64,000 nt of DNA from contig OMIN01000144.1 in assembly GCA_900299145.1 (NCBI GenBank), forward strand, positions 62,001 to 126,000. The letters are read 5' to 3'. Both the position numbers and the translations under genes were made by a program. Positions 1 to 9,373 of the stretch are shown piece after piece. Position 1 is the first letter of the stretch. The number at the start of each line of letters is the position of its first letter. A model generated the notes under the pieces. The model ran no database searches and was not told the DNA's origin. It saw only the letters and a program-made list of their open reading frames with translations. This stretch comes from Betaproteobacteria bacterium. GTDB taxonomy: Bacteria; Pseudomonadota; Gammaproteobacteria; Burkholderiales; SG8-41.

Positions 1-10
1 GGAAGCCACA

Positions 11-967
11 TTGAAGATCAGGGGGGCGGGCGTTGTTTTAGCCGTGCTGCTGAGTGCAGTGCCCGGCGGCTTTGTCGCGGCGCAGAATTTCCCCGCCAGG
101 CTGGTGCGCATCGTCTCCAGTGCACCGGGCAATCTGTCGGACATCATGGCGCGCATCGTCGCGCAGGAATTGACCAAGGCGTGGGGCCAGCCTGTGATTG
201 TGGAAAACCGCGCCAACGCGATGATCGCCCATGAAGCCGTGGCGAAAGCCGTACCCGACGGTTATACGCTGATGTTCGTCAGTGATTCCTTCGTGGGCTC
301 GCAGTTCATGGGCGATGCGCGCTTTCGCCCGCTTGAGGAATTCAGCGCAGTGTCCCTGGTGGCCCTGTCGCCGAGCGTACTGGTGGTCAGTTCCACCTTG
401 CCGGTGAATTCCGTCAAGGCATTGGTGGCGCTGGCGAAGGCACGTCCGGGGCAACTCAATTTTGGCTCCAGCACCAACGGTTCCACATCCCACACGGCGA
501 TGGAGCTGTTCAATGCGATGGCGGGCGTGAAGATCGTACGGGTGGCGTACCGCGGCAATGCACAGGCGATCAGCGCCGTGATAGGCGGCGAAGTACAGGT
601 GGCGATGCAGACGGTGCCGATTGCAACGCCGCAAATCAAGGCGGGAAAGGTCAAGGCGCTCGCCGTCACCAGTCCGCAGCCTTCCGCGCTCGCGCCGGGC
701 CTGCCGACGGTTGCGGCGACACTGCCGGGTTTCGAGGCGCAATCGCTGCTGGGAGTGGTCGCGCCCACCGGCACGCCGGGGCCGGTCGTCAGTCAGATTC
801 ACCAAGACATTGCGCGTGCGGTGCGCGGTGCGGAAGTGCGCGAGCGCATCATTGCCCTGGGCGCGCAGCCGGTGGGCAACGCGCCCGAGGAATTCACCGC
901 GGTGCTTAAAATGGCGATTGGCCGGCTGGACAAACTCATCCGGCAAACCGGTCTGAAGCTCGACTAG
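11..967 (+). CDS. Bug/TctC-family tripartite tricarboxylate transporter substrate-binding protein
   Basis: This is a periplasmic solute receptor of the Bug (TctC) family, 318 residues, the usual length. It opens with a TTG codon preceded by GGAAG at 1-5, then a signal peptide of about 24 residues ending in FVAA before QN. The family marker PDGYTL is present near residue 80. The first ligand loop is unusual: where most members read PPGG..D, this one reads APGNLSD, so the carboxylate-gripping glycine pair is lost. Ligands of this family are usually small organic acids; the substrate here cannot be predicted. The gene is followed by an AT-rich dispersed element and a lipoprotein amidase. An upstream start outside the window cannot be excluded. 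Confidence 0.88.
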   Translation: MKIRGAGVVLAVLLSAVPGGFVAAQNFPARLVRIVSSAPGNLSDIMARIVAQELTKAWGQPVIVENRANAMIAHEAVAKAVPDGYTLMFVSDSFVGSQFMGDARFRPLEEFSAVSLVALSPSVLVVSSTLPVNSVKALVALAKARPGQLNFGSSTNGSTSHTAMELFNAMAGVKIVRVAYRGNAQAISAVIGGEVQVAMQTVPIATPQIKAGKVKALAVTSPQPSALAPGLPTVAATLPGFEAQSLLGVVAPTGTPGPVVSQIHQDIARAVRGAEVRERIIALGAQPVGNAPEEFTAVLKMAIGRLDKLIRQTGLKLD

Positions 968-1009
968 CGTGGGCGTGCAATCTGTTCGGGTATTATAGGA
1001 GCGTTGATT

Positions 1010-1037
1010 TAAGTATATGAATTAATTGATTATTTTT
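1010..1037 (+). repeat. AT-rich dispersed element, copy 1 (divergent)
   Basis: This is the most degenerate copy of the element, reading TAAGTATATG then AATTAATTGATTATTTTT. It lies between two + strand genes and overlaps the TTG that would otherwise open the amidase frame at 1026. Confidence 0.5.
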
Positions 1038-1073
1038 AAATCCCGCAATGCCCTTGATAAGCTCAATGCCAGA

Positions 1074-1847
1074 ATGAATAGCAGAACTAACCGCAGATTG
1101 AAATGGATTCGACAACTCGTTCCGGCGATTTGGTTGCTGCTGTTAGCTGCCTGCACTACGCCGCCACGCACCACGCTGCCGCAGTATTCGGCGCTCCCGG
1201 CGACGGAACGCCCATCACCCAACTTTGGCGCGCGTCGGCCCAATTTCGTGATTTTGCATCACACCGCAGACGACGCTGCAGAAGACTCGCTGCGCACGTT
1301 GACCAACCCGAAGCTGGAGGTGAGTTCGCACTATCTGATTGCGCGCGACGGTACGCTGTACTACCTCGTGGATGAACTTGCGCGCGCGTGGCACGCCGGC
1401 GAATCGTATTGGGGCGGCACGACGGATCTGAATTCCGCGTCCATTGGCATTGAGCTCGACAACAACGGCAAGGAGCCCTTCGCCGAACCGATGATCGAAT
1501 CCTTGCTGGTGTTGCTCGATGATCTAAAGCGGCGCTACAAAATTCCCGCCGCGAATTTTCTGGGGCACGGCGACGTCATTCCTGGCCGTAAAGTTGACCC
1601 CAGCCGGCTTTTCCCGTGGCAACGGTTGGCGGAACGCGGTTTTGGCGTATGGTGCAATCCACCGTATGCGCCAGCAACCAGCCGTGATGATGCGCTGCTG
1701 CTGGCGGCGCTGGGCTACGATGTGACGCGCATGGATGCCACGCGCGCGGCGTTCCGGCGCCATTATCTGGCGAATGAAAGCACGGCGCCGCTGACGGACA
1801 ACGAACGCGCGTTGTTGCAATGCCTGATCGCGCGCAAGCGAGACTGA
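1074..1847 (+). CDS. N-acetylmuramyl-L-alanine amidase (Amidase_2, AmiD-like lipoprotein)
   Basis: This enzyme should cleave the bond between N-acetylmuramic acid and L-alanine in peptidoglycan or its turnover fragments. The ATG at 1074 is preferred over the open-frame TTG at 1026 because it directly begins a lipoprotein signal: basic MNSRTNRR, a hydrophobic run WLLLL, then the lipobox LAAC, so the mature protein would be membrane-anchored. Amidase_2 features follow: ILHHT with a zinc-binding histidine, SIGIELDNNG around the catalytic glutamate, and LGHGDVIPGRKVDP carrying the other zinc ligands (His and Asp). The length of 257 residues fits AmiD-type proteins. The following Bug gene starts 13 bp downstream behind AAAGGA, so the two are probably co-transcribed. 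Confidence 0.85.
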   Translation: MNSRTNRRLKWIRQLVPAIWLLLLAACTTPPRTTLPQYSALPATERPSPNFGARRPNFVILHHTADDAAEDSLRTLTNPKLEVSSHYLIARDGTLYYLVDELARAWHAGESYWGGTTDLNSASIGIELDNNGKEPFAEPMIESLLVLLDDLKRRYKIPAANFLGHGDVIPGRKVDPSRLFPWQRLAERGFGVWCNPPYAPATSRDDALLLAALGYDVTRMDATRAAFRRHYLANESTAPLTDNERALLQCLIARKRD

Positions 1848-1860
1848 AGAGGGAAAAGGA

Positions 1861-2856
1861 ATGCAATCAATCCGAATCAGTACGGTCGGTGTAGTTGTTG
1901 CGATGGGGGTGTCCACGTTGCTGTTGACGCCATGCGTTGATGCCCAGGACAAGTATCCTTCGCGCCCAGTGCGCCTCGTGGCGCCCTATCCGCCGGGCGG
2001 CGGCGCGGATTTCACCGGGCGCGAACTCGCGCAAAAGTTGACCGAAGCGTGGGGCCAGCAGGTGGTGGTCGACAACCGTCCGGGTGCTGCCACTGCCATC
2101 GGGCACGATATTGTCGCCAAGTCGCGTCCCGACGGTCATACGCTGGGCCTCGGCTCGGCGTCAGGCATGGCGGTGAATCCGGTGATGGGCACCAAAATGC
2201 CCTATGATGCGCTCAAGGATTTCACCACGCTCGGCATGATCGTGAGTTTGCCGTTTATAGTTGCGGTGCCTGCCACGCTGCCCGCGAACAACGTGCGCGA
2301 ACTCATCGCACTGGCCAAGGTGCAGCCCGGCAAACTCAATTTCGTCTCGCCCGGTACGGGCACACCCAACCATCTGGCCGGCGAAATGCTCAAAATGATG
2401 ACCGGCATCAACATCGTGCACATCGCTTACAAGGGCGCCGCTATCGCGGCCACCGATCTTGCCAGCGGCACGGTGCAGATTTTTTTCAGTACTGTGCCCG
2501 GCGTCATGCCATTTATTCGCGGCGGGCGCGTCAAGGCGATTGCAGCGGCCACCGCGCAACGCTTTCGCGGCATGCCGGAGTTGCCGACCGTGAACGAAAC
2601 CGTGCCCGGCTTCGAGTGTCAGGGCTGGTATGGCCTGATCGGCCCGGCGGGTATCAACAAGGCGCTGGTGACTCGCATTAACGCCGATCTCAACCGCTTG
2701 CTGGGCAATGCGGAATTCGGCCAGCGATTGATGAACGGCGGCGTGGAACCGTTCAGCACTACCCCCGAGGAAATGCAGCGCTTCTTGGTGGCGGAGCAAA
2801 AGCGTTGGGGCGCGGTGATCAAGAGCGCGGGGATTACGGCGGATGCGATGCGTTAA
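1861..2856 (+). CDS. Bug/TctC-family substrate-binding protein
   Basis: A 331-residue periplasmic receptor with a signal peptide ending CVDA before Q. It has a canonical first ligand loop YPPGGGAD, a VVVDNRPGA turn, and PDGHTL in place of the commoner PDGYTL. AAAGGA sits immediately before the ATG. It lies 13 bp after the amidase gene and converges with the CocE-like pseudogene, whose end is only 14 bp away. No membrane subunits are adjacent, as is usual for orphan Bug genes in Burkholderiales. Its ligand is unknown. Confidence 0.92.
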   Translation: MQSIRISTVGVVVAMGVSTLLLTPCVDAQDKYPSRPVRLVAPYPPGGGADFTGRELAQKLTEAWGQQVVVDNRPGAATAIGHDIVAKSRPDGHTLGLGSASGMAVNPVMGTKMPYDALKDFTTLGMIVSLPFIVAVPATLPANNVRELIALAKVQPGKLNFVSPGTGTPNHLAGEMLKMMTGINIVHIAYKGAAIAATDLASGTVQIFFSTVPGVMPFIRGGRVKAIAAATAQRFRGMPELPTVNETVPGFECQGWYGLIGPAGINKALVTRINADLNRLLGNAEFGQRLMNGGVEPFSTTPEEMQRFLVAEQKRWGAVIKSAGITADAMR

Positions 2857-2870
2857 CGCATCGTCCGGAA

Positions 2871-4715
2871 CTACGGGGACGCCTCAAGCAAGGGTATTTC
2901 GATAAACGAAGGCGTCGCGGTGTCGTGATGTACGGTATTTCTGGCGACCCGGATATCGGCTTCGCCGTCTGCCGCGAGTAGGGGATGGCCGCTGTTGGTA
3001 TTGCGTGCGCGGCGCGGGAAGTTGCTGCTGGTGATGTCGACTTCGATGCGGTTGCCGGCGCGCAGTGTGTGGTGCAGGTGCGCGAGCGGGATGGTTATCG
3101 CGTAGACGCGATCTGCCTGGAGTGGCTGGGCCTCTGACGAGACGGGATCGCGATACATCGCGCGCATCACGCCGTCCATCAACAGTATCGCTCGGCCATT
3201 GGGTTCGGCTTCGATCAGCTTGGCGATGAAATCGGTGTCGGGGCAATCAGATTGCACATGCAACGTGACGCGAACCTCACCTGCGATAGTGATGTCGTGC
3301 TTTAAAACTTCGCCGCGATAGATCAACCCGTAATCGGGCAACGCCCGTGCCGGACGTTGGTCACGCTGCCCGGCCTCGATCGACATATTGCGGCCGCCCA
3401 GCGTGGGCACTGGCTGGCGCGGATCGTAGGTCTAGCCGCGCGGCTCGCCGCCCGGCGCTTCGGCCGACAGACTGCCGTCTCCGCGCAGATAATAACGGTG
3501 AGGCTTGGCACCCGGCGGCGGCCAGCGTTCGGCGTGGCGCCAGTCACTGGCGACATAGTGCGCGCGATCTTCCGTCCACGCGCGCGGCGAGTAATACACC
3601 GGAGGATGATTCATGATGCCGGTGGGCTTGTTCTGCAACCAGTAATCGAACCACTCGAAATACGGATCGCGCGGCCAGAAATTTTTTTCGTAAATGTAGT
3701 AGTGATCGTTGGGGCCGATCCACAGCACCTGATTGCCCACCCGCGACTGAATGTCATTAAAGCCCGCGATCACGCTGGTCTGAAAAATGTCGTACCAGGT
3801 GGTGGCGTGAAACCCGGGAATGGTGATGCCACGCCGGAAATTGTGCCGCGCGCGAAACGCATCGGGCGCGGGATGCGACAAAATTTCATCGAGAAACGGT
3901 TGCCACGTTGAAAAATCCGGGTAGTTCGTTAGAGGCAGGCGCATCCAGTCCGCGTCACCGACAAACGGCGGCGTGGCGCCACGTGCGGCATCCAGCCGTG
4001 TGTAGCGCGCGTTGGCCGAAGCCGCCGCGCGATCCATGTCCGCCTCGCTCAAGCCGTGTTTGCCGTGTTTACGCAAGGCCGCCAAGCGGTGGGATGCCGA
4101 CAGGCCCGGAATATTTTTTGCCACCCACAGCCACAGCCGCTCCATTTCAATGGCGTTGCCTTCGTAAACCACATCGTCGTAAATGCTGGAGCCGCCCACC
4201 TGTGCGAAGAACGCGCGCAGACACGGGTGCCGCTGCGCGGCCGCGGCAAAAGTGGTCGTCGCACCTGCCGATGAACCGGACATGCCGATCATTTGATTGC
4301 ACCACGGCTGGCCCGCGATCCACGCCAGCGTGTCGTAGCCGTCGGCGGCATCGTCGGCGTATACGCGGTCTTCGCCTCCAGAAGCATAGCGCCCGCGGGT
4401 GTCCTGATACACAGCGGCATAACCGCGCGCGACTATAGCCTTGTAGCCGCGCAGGATTGAGCCGCGCATCGGTGCATCGGCGGCGGGCAGCCAACCTCGG
4501 GTGCAATCGGTGTAGTCTGCGGCTGATTTGCCGCCGTTGGTGATGCCGGTAATTCCGTACGGCGTGCGTTGCAGGATGACCGGATACGCGGGGCCGCTGG
4601 CGTTGCTCGTTTCGGGCAAGTACACAAACGTGTTCAGCCGCACGCCGTCGCGCATGGCCACCATGCACTGAAACATGCGCACGCCGTCGATGGTTTGCAT
4701 TGCGTGACTTCCCAT
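2871..4715 (-). pseudogene. CocE/NonD-family (X-Pro dipeptidyl-peptidase-like) hydrolase interrupted by an in-frame amber codon
   Basis: The two minus-strand frames 3432-4715 and 2871-3431 are in the same reading frame and are separated only by one TAG at 3432-3434. Read through, they give one protein of about 614 codons, the normal size for CocE/NonD serine hydrolases. The first part carries the alpha/beta-hydrolase nucleophile motif GMSGSSAG, the TTWYDIF segment with the acid residue, and GPNDH with the catalytic histidine. The part after the stop is the C-terminal jelly-roll domain typical of the family (GEVRVTLHVQSDCPDTDF and later TSSNFPR). No frameshift is needed. The stop falls at the junction between the domains, after GGEPRG and before TYDPRQP. 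I call it a recent nonsense mutant or an assembly error; translational readthrough is possible but has no support here. Confidence 0.85.
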
Positions 4716-4753
4716 GGCGGTGTATCACTCGCTGTGATGGTTGGTAGTGTTAT

Positions 4754-4783
4754 GTAACTATTTGTTTTTATTGACTATTTTAG
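4754..4783 (+). repeat. AT-rich dispersed element, copy 2
   Basis: A near-consensus copy, containing TAACTATTTGTTTTTATTGA then CTATTTT. It lies between two minus-strand genes and supplies the TAG stop codon and the last residues (IVNKNK) of the HupE-like gene. Confidence 0.8.
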
Positions 4784-6140
4784 TATCTTCTGTGAGCCAG
4801 CGCCGCACCTGGCCGTTAGCCAGCCATACCAGCACGCCCAATATAATGAGTGCGATCAGGCCTCGCATCACGCCAGCGGCAAATGCCGCGTCGAGGGCGG
4901 GAGCTGGAAATTTGGATAACTGCTCGCCGCGTTCAAGCATCCAGTGCCAGCCGGTGTGCGCCACCAGTGCGGAAAGAAGGATCACGCCAACCTTTTCCGT
5001 GAATGCGTGGCGAAACAAAAGCGTGAGCAGCGGCAGCACCACCAGCAGTGCGGCAAGCTGCCCGATCTCCACGCCGAGGTTGAACGCCAGCAGCGAAGTG
5101 ACCAAATGGTCGCCCGCGAATTGCAGCGATTCGCGCAGCGCGAACGAAAAGCCGAAGCCGTGTGCGAGGCCGAAGGCAAAGGTGGTCATCCAGCGGCGTT
5201 CGATGTTGCCGCCGACGATGTTTTCAAGCGCCATGTAGACAATGGTGAGCGCGATAGCAAGTTCAACCAGCGGCGCGAACCACAGTACGTCCGGCACGAA
5301 GCCGAACGCGGATGCGATCAGCGTAATCGAGTGCGCCACGGTGAACGCGGTGACGATCACCACCAGCGGGCGCCAGCGCCCATGTTGACAACTGAACGGA
5401 ATGACAAGGCACAGCAAAAACAGCAAATGGTCAACGCCTTCGAGGATGTGCCAAAAGCCGCTCACCGTGAAGCGCCACGCCGCCTGATGCCAGCGAGGGT
5501 CGAGCGTGATGTGCCCAGCGTCGCCGTGGAACTCGAACGCGCGGCTCGCCGTGCCCGGCGGCAGAAAACGCAGTGCGGTGGAAACCTTCAGCCCCAGCCG
5601 GTCGACGCGCGCGCGCAATGAAAAATCCGCCCGGTCGGACTGGATCGGATATTCGAGCAGCACGTCAAGCATTTGCTGGTTCCAGTAAAGCTCCAGATGG
5701 TCAGCCAGTGGCGATGCGGTGAGATTCGCCAAGGCCGATTCATATGCCGTGAACGACGTATCGGATGGCAGTGACACCCGCGCATGCACGATACGCGGCG
5801 CGGGCAAGGGCGCGCCGTTCTCGAAAATTTCCAGATTGTCGATCAGCCAGAGTTTGGTGGCGTTGCGTAGCGCCTGATCGGCCTTGGACACTTGTAGGTA
5901 ACCCTTGCCGAACGTCGGGATATCGACGTCGCGCATGGCCGACAGCGGCGCGCGGATCAGCAGCTTCAGCGTCTTGCCTTCGGGCTTGAAAAAAATGTTG
6001 AGCCGCACGTCGGCGGGGATGTCGTGGGCGTGCACCGCGCCCATGGCCAGCAGCATCAATAGCGCAACCGCCCGTATGGTGGCAGGTGTAATGGCGCGTA
6101 TAATTTCAAGCAAAGGTAACAAGTTTGTTTTGAAATGCAT
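4758..6140 (-). CDS. HupE/UreJ-family integral membrane protein
   Basis: This 460-residue protein has an N-terminal signal or anchor segment ending VHAHD, then about 190 residues of soluble, exported sequence. Its C-terminal half contains about seven hydrophobic helices with the family marks GFWHILEGVDHLLFLL, VAHSITL, GLAHGFGF and NLGVEIGQ. Histidine-rich membrane segments of this family are linked to nickel or metal permeation (HupE, UreJ), but no hydrogenase or urease genes are nearby, so metal transport here is only an inference. The stop codon lies inside AT-rich element copy 2. It is divergent from the NHL gene with only 11 bp between the starts. Confidence 0.75.
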   Translation of the reverse strand: MHFKTNLLPLLEIIRAITPATIRAVALLMLLAMGAVHAHDIPADVRLNIFFKPEGKTLKLLIRAPLSAMRDVDIPTFGKGYLQVSKADQALRNATKLWLIDNLEIFENGAPLPAPRIVHARVSLPSDTSFTAYESALANLTASPLADHLELYWNQQMLDVLLEYPIQSDRADFSLRARVDRLGLKVSTALRFLPPGTASRAFEFHGDAGHITLDPRWHQAAWRFTVSGFWHILEGVDHLLFLLCLVIPFSCQHGRWRPLVVIVTAFTVAHSITLIASAFGFVPDVLWFAPLVELAIALTIVYMALENIVGGNIERRWMTTFAFGLAHGFGFSFALRESLQFAGDHLVTSLLAFNLGVEIGQLAALLVVLPLLTLLFRHAFTEKVGVILLSALVAHTGWHWMLERGEQLSKFPAPALDAAFAAGVMRGLIALIILGVLVWLANGQVRRWLTEDTKIVNKNK

Positions 6141-6151
6141 GGGGAGGCATT

Positions 6152-7342
6152 ATGAACTTTCGCGCAATGAAACGTAACCACTGGGTGGGTGTTGCGCTGG
6201 CGTTAAGCGTAGTGGGGTTGGGCATTGGTCAGGCACTGTTGCAAAACAAGGCGGACGCACAGGCCAACACGGTGCAGGCGCCGATGTTTGAAGTCGATCC
6301 GTTCTGGCCGAAGCCGCTGCCCAAGGGCTGGATTCTGGGCATGGCCATCGGCGCGTGGGTGGATGAACAAGACCACGTTTGGATCATCCACCGTTCGTCC
6401 GCAACGCTCGCGCCGAAGGAAAAAGGCGCCGAGCAAAACCCGCCTTATTCGGACTGCTGCCGCGGCGCGCCGCCGGTACTGCGCTTTGATCCCGAGGGGA
6501 ATCTGGTCGGGGCATGGGGTGGACCGGGGCAGGGTTACGAATGGCCGGAGTCGAACCACGGCATCATCGTCGATCACAAAGGCAATGTGTGGATCGGTGG
6601 TAACGGCAAGGGCGACGCGCACATCCTGAAGTTCACCAAAGATGGGAAATTCATCGCGCAGTACGGTGCATACGGCAAAAACGGCGGCAGCAACGACCCG
6701 AACAACTTTGGTCGCGTGGCAAAAATCTGGATCGACGCCAAAGCGAACGAAGCCTATGTGGCCGACGGTTATGGCAACAAGCGTGTCGCCGTACTGGATG
6801 TCGACAGCGGCAAAATGAAGCGCTATTGGGGCGCGTATGGCAACAAGCCCGACGATAAGGATTTGGGGCCATATGATCCCAAGGCGCCCGTCGCGCAGCA
6901 GTTCCGCAACCCGGTGCACTGCGCGGACAAATCAAACGACAACCTGGTTTACGTGTGCGACCGGCCGAACAACCGGTTGCAGGTGTTCACGCCTGAAGGC
7001 AAGTTCGTGAAGGAAGCGTTCTACGCGCGCAACACGCTGGGCGACGGCTCAACGTGGGACATCGCGTTTTCCAAAGACCCGCAACAGCGGTTTATCTTTT
7101 TGCTTGATGGGCAAACCAACAAGATACGCATCCTGCTGCGTGAAACGCTGGAAGAGTTGACCAACTTCGGCGATGGCGGCCGCCAGCCGGGGTTGTTTTA
7201 CGGTGTGCACAGCGTGGCAATTGATTCCAAAGGCAATCTCTACACCACCGAAACCTACGAAGGCAAACGTCTTCAGAAGTTTGTTTACAAGGGTATCGGC
7301 AACGTGCCGCGCGTGCAGGGCGCGCCTTGGCCGAAGCGGTAG
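6152..7342 (+). CDS. Secreted NHL-repeat beta-propeller protein
   Basis: A 396-residue exported protein. The ATG at 6152 follows GGGGAGG at 6141-6147. A hydrophobic signal segment (VALALSVVGLGIG) precedes the mature region. At least four NHL-type blades are visible: HGIIVDHKGNVWIGG, KIWIDAKANEAYVADG, LVYVCDRPNNRLQVF and HSVAIDSKGNLYTTE, each followed by a blade-closing phrase such as RVAVLD or RLQKF. The overall pattern resembles the propeller of peptidyl-alpha-hydroxyglycine alpha-amidating lyases, but the catalytic set cannot be confirmed by eye. A CC pair (SDCCRG) near residue 100 is unusual. The function is unknown. It is followed by the IS30 insertion. Confidence 0.75.
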   Translation: MNFRAMKRNHWVGVALALSVVGLGIGQALLQNKADAQANTVQAPMFEVDPFWPKPLPKGWILGMAIGAWVDEQDHVWIIHRSSATLAPKEKGAEQNPPYSDCCRGAPPVLRFDPEGNLVGAWGGPGQGYEWPESNHGIIVDHKGNVWIGGNGKGDAHILKFTKDGKFIAQYGAYGKNGGSNDPNNFGRVAKIWIDAKANEAYVADGYGNKRVAVLDVDSGKMKRYWGAYGNKPDDKDLGPYDPKAPVAQQFRNPVHCADKSNDNLVYVCDRPNNRLQVFTPEGKFVKEAFYARNTLGDGSTWDIAFSKDPQQRFIFLLDGQTNKIRILLRETLEELTNFGDGGRQPGLFYGVHSVAIDSKGNLYTTETYEGKRLQKFVYKGIGNVPRVQGAPWPKR

Positions 7343-7362
7343 TGTTTATTATATTGGCGGAT

Positions 7363-8313
7363 TCAAGGAAGAAGTGCTACACGGTTTAACGAGGCGTGAA
7401 ACACCTCGTGTGGTGTCTTGAATCCGAGCCGCTTTCTAGGGCGGTGATTCAATCTGTTCTGGATTATAGTTAATTCCCCATCCGTGACGGTTTGCATGCG
7501 CCTGTTCTTGGGAATGTATTGGCGCAGCAACCCGTTGAAGTTCTCGTTGCTGCCGCGCTGCCAGCTGCAATACGGATCGGCAAAGTATGTCTGAATTCCC
7601 AGGGTCTGATCGACTGTCTGGTGATCCGCAAACCCCTTGCCGTTGTCCACCGTCAAAGTCTTCACCCGTGGGCGCAGGGGCTTGAGTTTGGCCTGAATGG
7701 CCCGGCCCACCAAATCCGCTGTCTTGTGGTTCACTTTAGCCAAAACGGCATAGCCGCTCTTTCGTTCCACCAGCGTCACGATGGCTTGTTTGTGCGCTGC
7801 GCCAATGACGGTATCGCCCTCCCAGTGGCCCACCTGCTTGCGCTGTTCAATATGACTTGGCCGTTCGCTGATCGGGCGGCGGTTAGGAATCTGCCCGCGC
7901 CTGTCGCGCCCGCACAGACGGCGTTTACGCCGGGGCTTTTGGCTACGCAGGTGCTTGTGCAGATCACCACCAGCGGCCTTGTTCGCATAAACATGCAAGT
8001 ATACGCACTCGTGGCTGACCGCCACCTTCTCGGCAATTTGCTCGGGGCTCCATTGCAATCCAAGGTAGAAAGCCACATCAGCCCAGACCTTGGCGTCCAC
8101 GCGACGAGCGTTGCGGCTGGTTTGGGCTCGCTCAGAAGCTTTGCCACAGGCTTGCTCGGCGCGATACCCACGCTGACCACGGCCACGGCTCAGTTCGCGG
8201 CTGATGGTGCTGCGGTGTCTGCCCAGCAAGCGAGCAATCTCGCTAATGGTCTGTTGCGCTTTCAAGAGGCTGTGAATTTGGTATCGTTCTTCTCGGCTGA
8301 GGTGTTTGTACAT
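7363..8313 (-). mobile_element. IS30-family transposase (insertion sequence)
   Basis: The 316-residue product is a full-length IS30-family transposase. It has an N-terminal helix-turn-helix (HLSREERYQIHSLL, then IARLLGRHRSTISREL). The DDE catalytic core reads GHWEGDTVIG, LTVDNGKGF and GSNENFNG, with Asp, Asp and Glu in the expected spacing. The frame is intact, so the element may be active. I could not define the terminal inverted repeats or a target duplication with confidence. GGCGGATTCAAGG just beyond the stop (about 7353-7365) and the sequence around 8320-8340 are the places to look. It separates the NHL gene from the NIPSNAP gene. Confidence 0.92.
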
Positions 8314-8412
8314 CGGGCAACTTGGACTTGGCGGTTTAAGCGGCTATGATGCCTCGACATCCTCAGCCACCTATTACCGCGTTTATCTTTGTTGCACCTC
8401 GTAATTGAATCT

Positions 8413-8438
8413 GCCATTTGTTTTTATTGATATTTTTG
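8413..8438 (+). repeat. AT-rich dispersed element, copy 3 (5' part missing)
   Basis: Matches the element from TTTGTTTTTATTGA through TATTTTT, but the leading TAACTA is replaced. It lies between the IS30 element and the NIPSNAP gene, both on the minus strand, next to the T-rich tail of a putative terminator. Confidence 0.6.
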
Positions 8439-8474
8439 AAAAAATAAGGCGGGATACACTACGCTTCTCCCGCC
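8436..8474 (-). terminator. Putative intrinsic terminator of the NIPSNAP gene
   Basis: On the minus strand GGCGGGA (8474-8468) pairs with TCCCGCC (8454-8448) around a 13-nt loop and is followed by TTATTTTTT. The same GCGGGA-GAAGCG palindrome recurs at 10729-10754 without a T tract, so this may be an interspersed palindrome used as a terminator. Confidence 0.5.
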
Positions 8475-8558
8475 CTACGGCATGACTGTCCTGCGTCCTA
8501 CGCTGGACGTTGCGGGAGGAAGTGATGCCCCTCCGCTCCCGCCAGACAACACACCGCC

Positions 8559-9251
8559 TTACTTCATCGGCGAAAACGCCGCGGGCCGCAGTATGGTGGT
8601 GGTGACTTGCTGCACGATGGGGCCGGCTTTCTCGCTCTCGCCAAACACGCGGGCGCGGTCGGCGTCCTTGCCGAAGGCGTCGAACTTTTCCACGCGCTCG
8701 TTCAGGCTTTCCCACGCCAGCATGTAGACAAGCTGATGGTCGTTGGCGCCGATGGCGTTACGCCAGTAGCCCACTTGCCGGAAGCCGTATTTCTTGAACG
8801 CGTTGACGGTGAAGCCGCCGAAGCGGTCGCTGACGTTCTGGATTTTTTGCGGCATCGCCTGGTATTCGCGCAATTCGAAAAAGTATGGCGCGCGCGTGGC
8901 GGCATCGGGCCCGTAAGCCTCGCCCTTATCGATTTGAGAGTAGGGTGTCGGCTCCATCAACTGGTTATAGACGCGATTGACCAGCGGGCCATTTTTTTCC
9001 GACTCGGCCCACACCTTGGCACGCTCCGGGTCGTTGCGCCACTTGGCGTTTTTCTGCGTGCGCTCCTCAACACTTTCCCAGCCCCAGATGTACACCACTT
9101 GGTTGGATTTTTCGCCCAGCATCGGCGTCCAGAAACCAATCAGCCGAAAGCCATATTCCTTCCATTTGTGCACGGTGAAGCTGCCAAAGCGGTCGACTAG
9201 CGCGGGCAATTTTCCGGGGGCCACATCGTAGCGGCGGAGTTCGTAGAGCAT
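8559..9251 (-). CDS. NIPSNAP-family protein (two NIPSNAP domains)
   Basis: The 230-residue product contains two tandem ferredoxin-like dimeric alpha/beta-barrel domains of the NIPSNAP type, about residues 1-105 and 120-228. The repeats align by eye: YELRRYDVAPGK / FELREYQAMPQK, WKEYGFRLIGFW / FKKYGFRQVGYW, and VVYIWGWESVEER / LVYMLAWESLNER. A good ribosome site AGAGGTG lies 5 bp before the ATG. There is no signal peptide, so it is cytoplasmic. Bacterial NIPSNAP proteins have no settled biochemical role and are often found near catabolic genes, as here. Transcription probably ends at the hairpin at 8436-8474. Confidence 0.85.
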   Translation of the reverse strand: MLYELRRYDVAPGKLPALVDRFGSFTVHKWKEYGFRLIGFWTPMLGEKSNQVVYIWGWESVEERTQKNAKWRNDPERAKVWAESEKNGPLVNRVYNQLMEPTPYSQIDKGEAYGPDAATRAPYFFELREYQAMPQKIQNVSDRFGGFTVNAFKKYGFRQVGYWRNAIGANDHQLVYMLAWESLNERVEKFDAFGKDADRARVFGESEKAGPIVQQVTTTILRPAAFSPMK

Positions 9252-9373
9252 GACGCACCTCTTGCAGTGAGTTTTCGGGAAACGCAGGGAAATGTGACTA
9301 TAGCATGTGGCGGCGGGGCTTCAATCGCGTGCCGGACGTGTAAACTGAACGCTTTCCATTGCGGGGAGCTATC

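Noticed and set aside
7343-8400. Exact IS30 ends and target duplication
   Set aside because: Candidate end sequences match only partially by eye, so no boundaries are claimed beyond the transposase gene.
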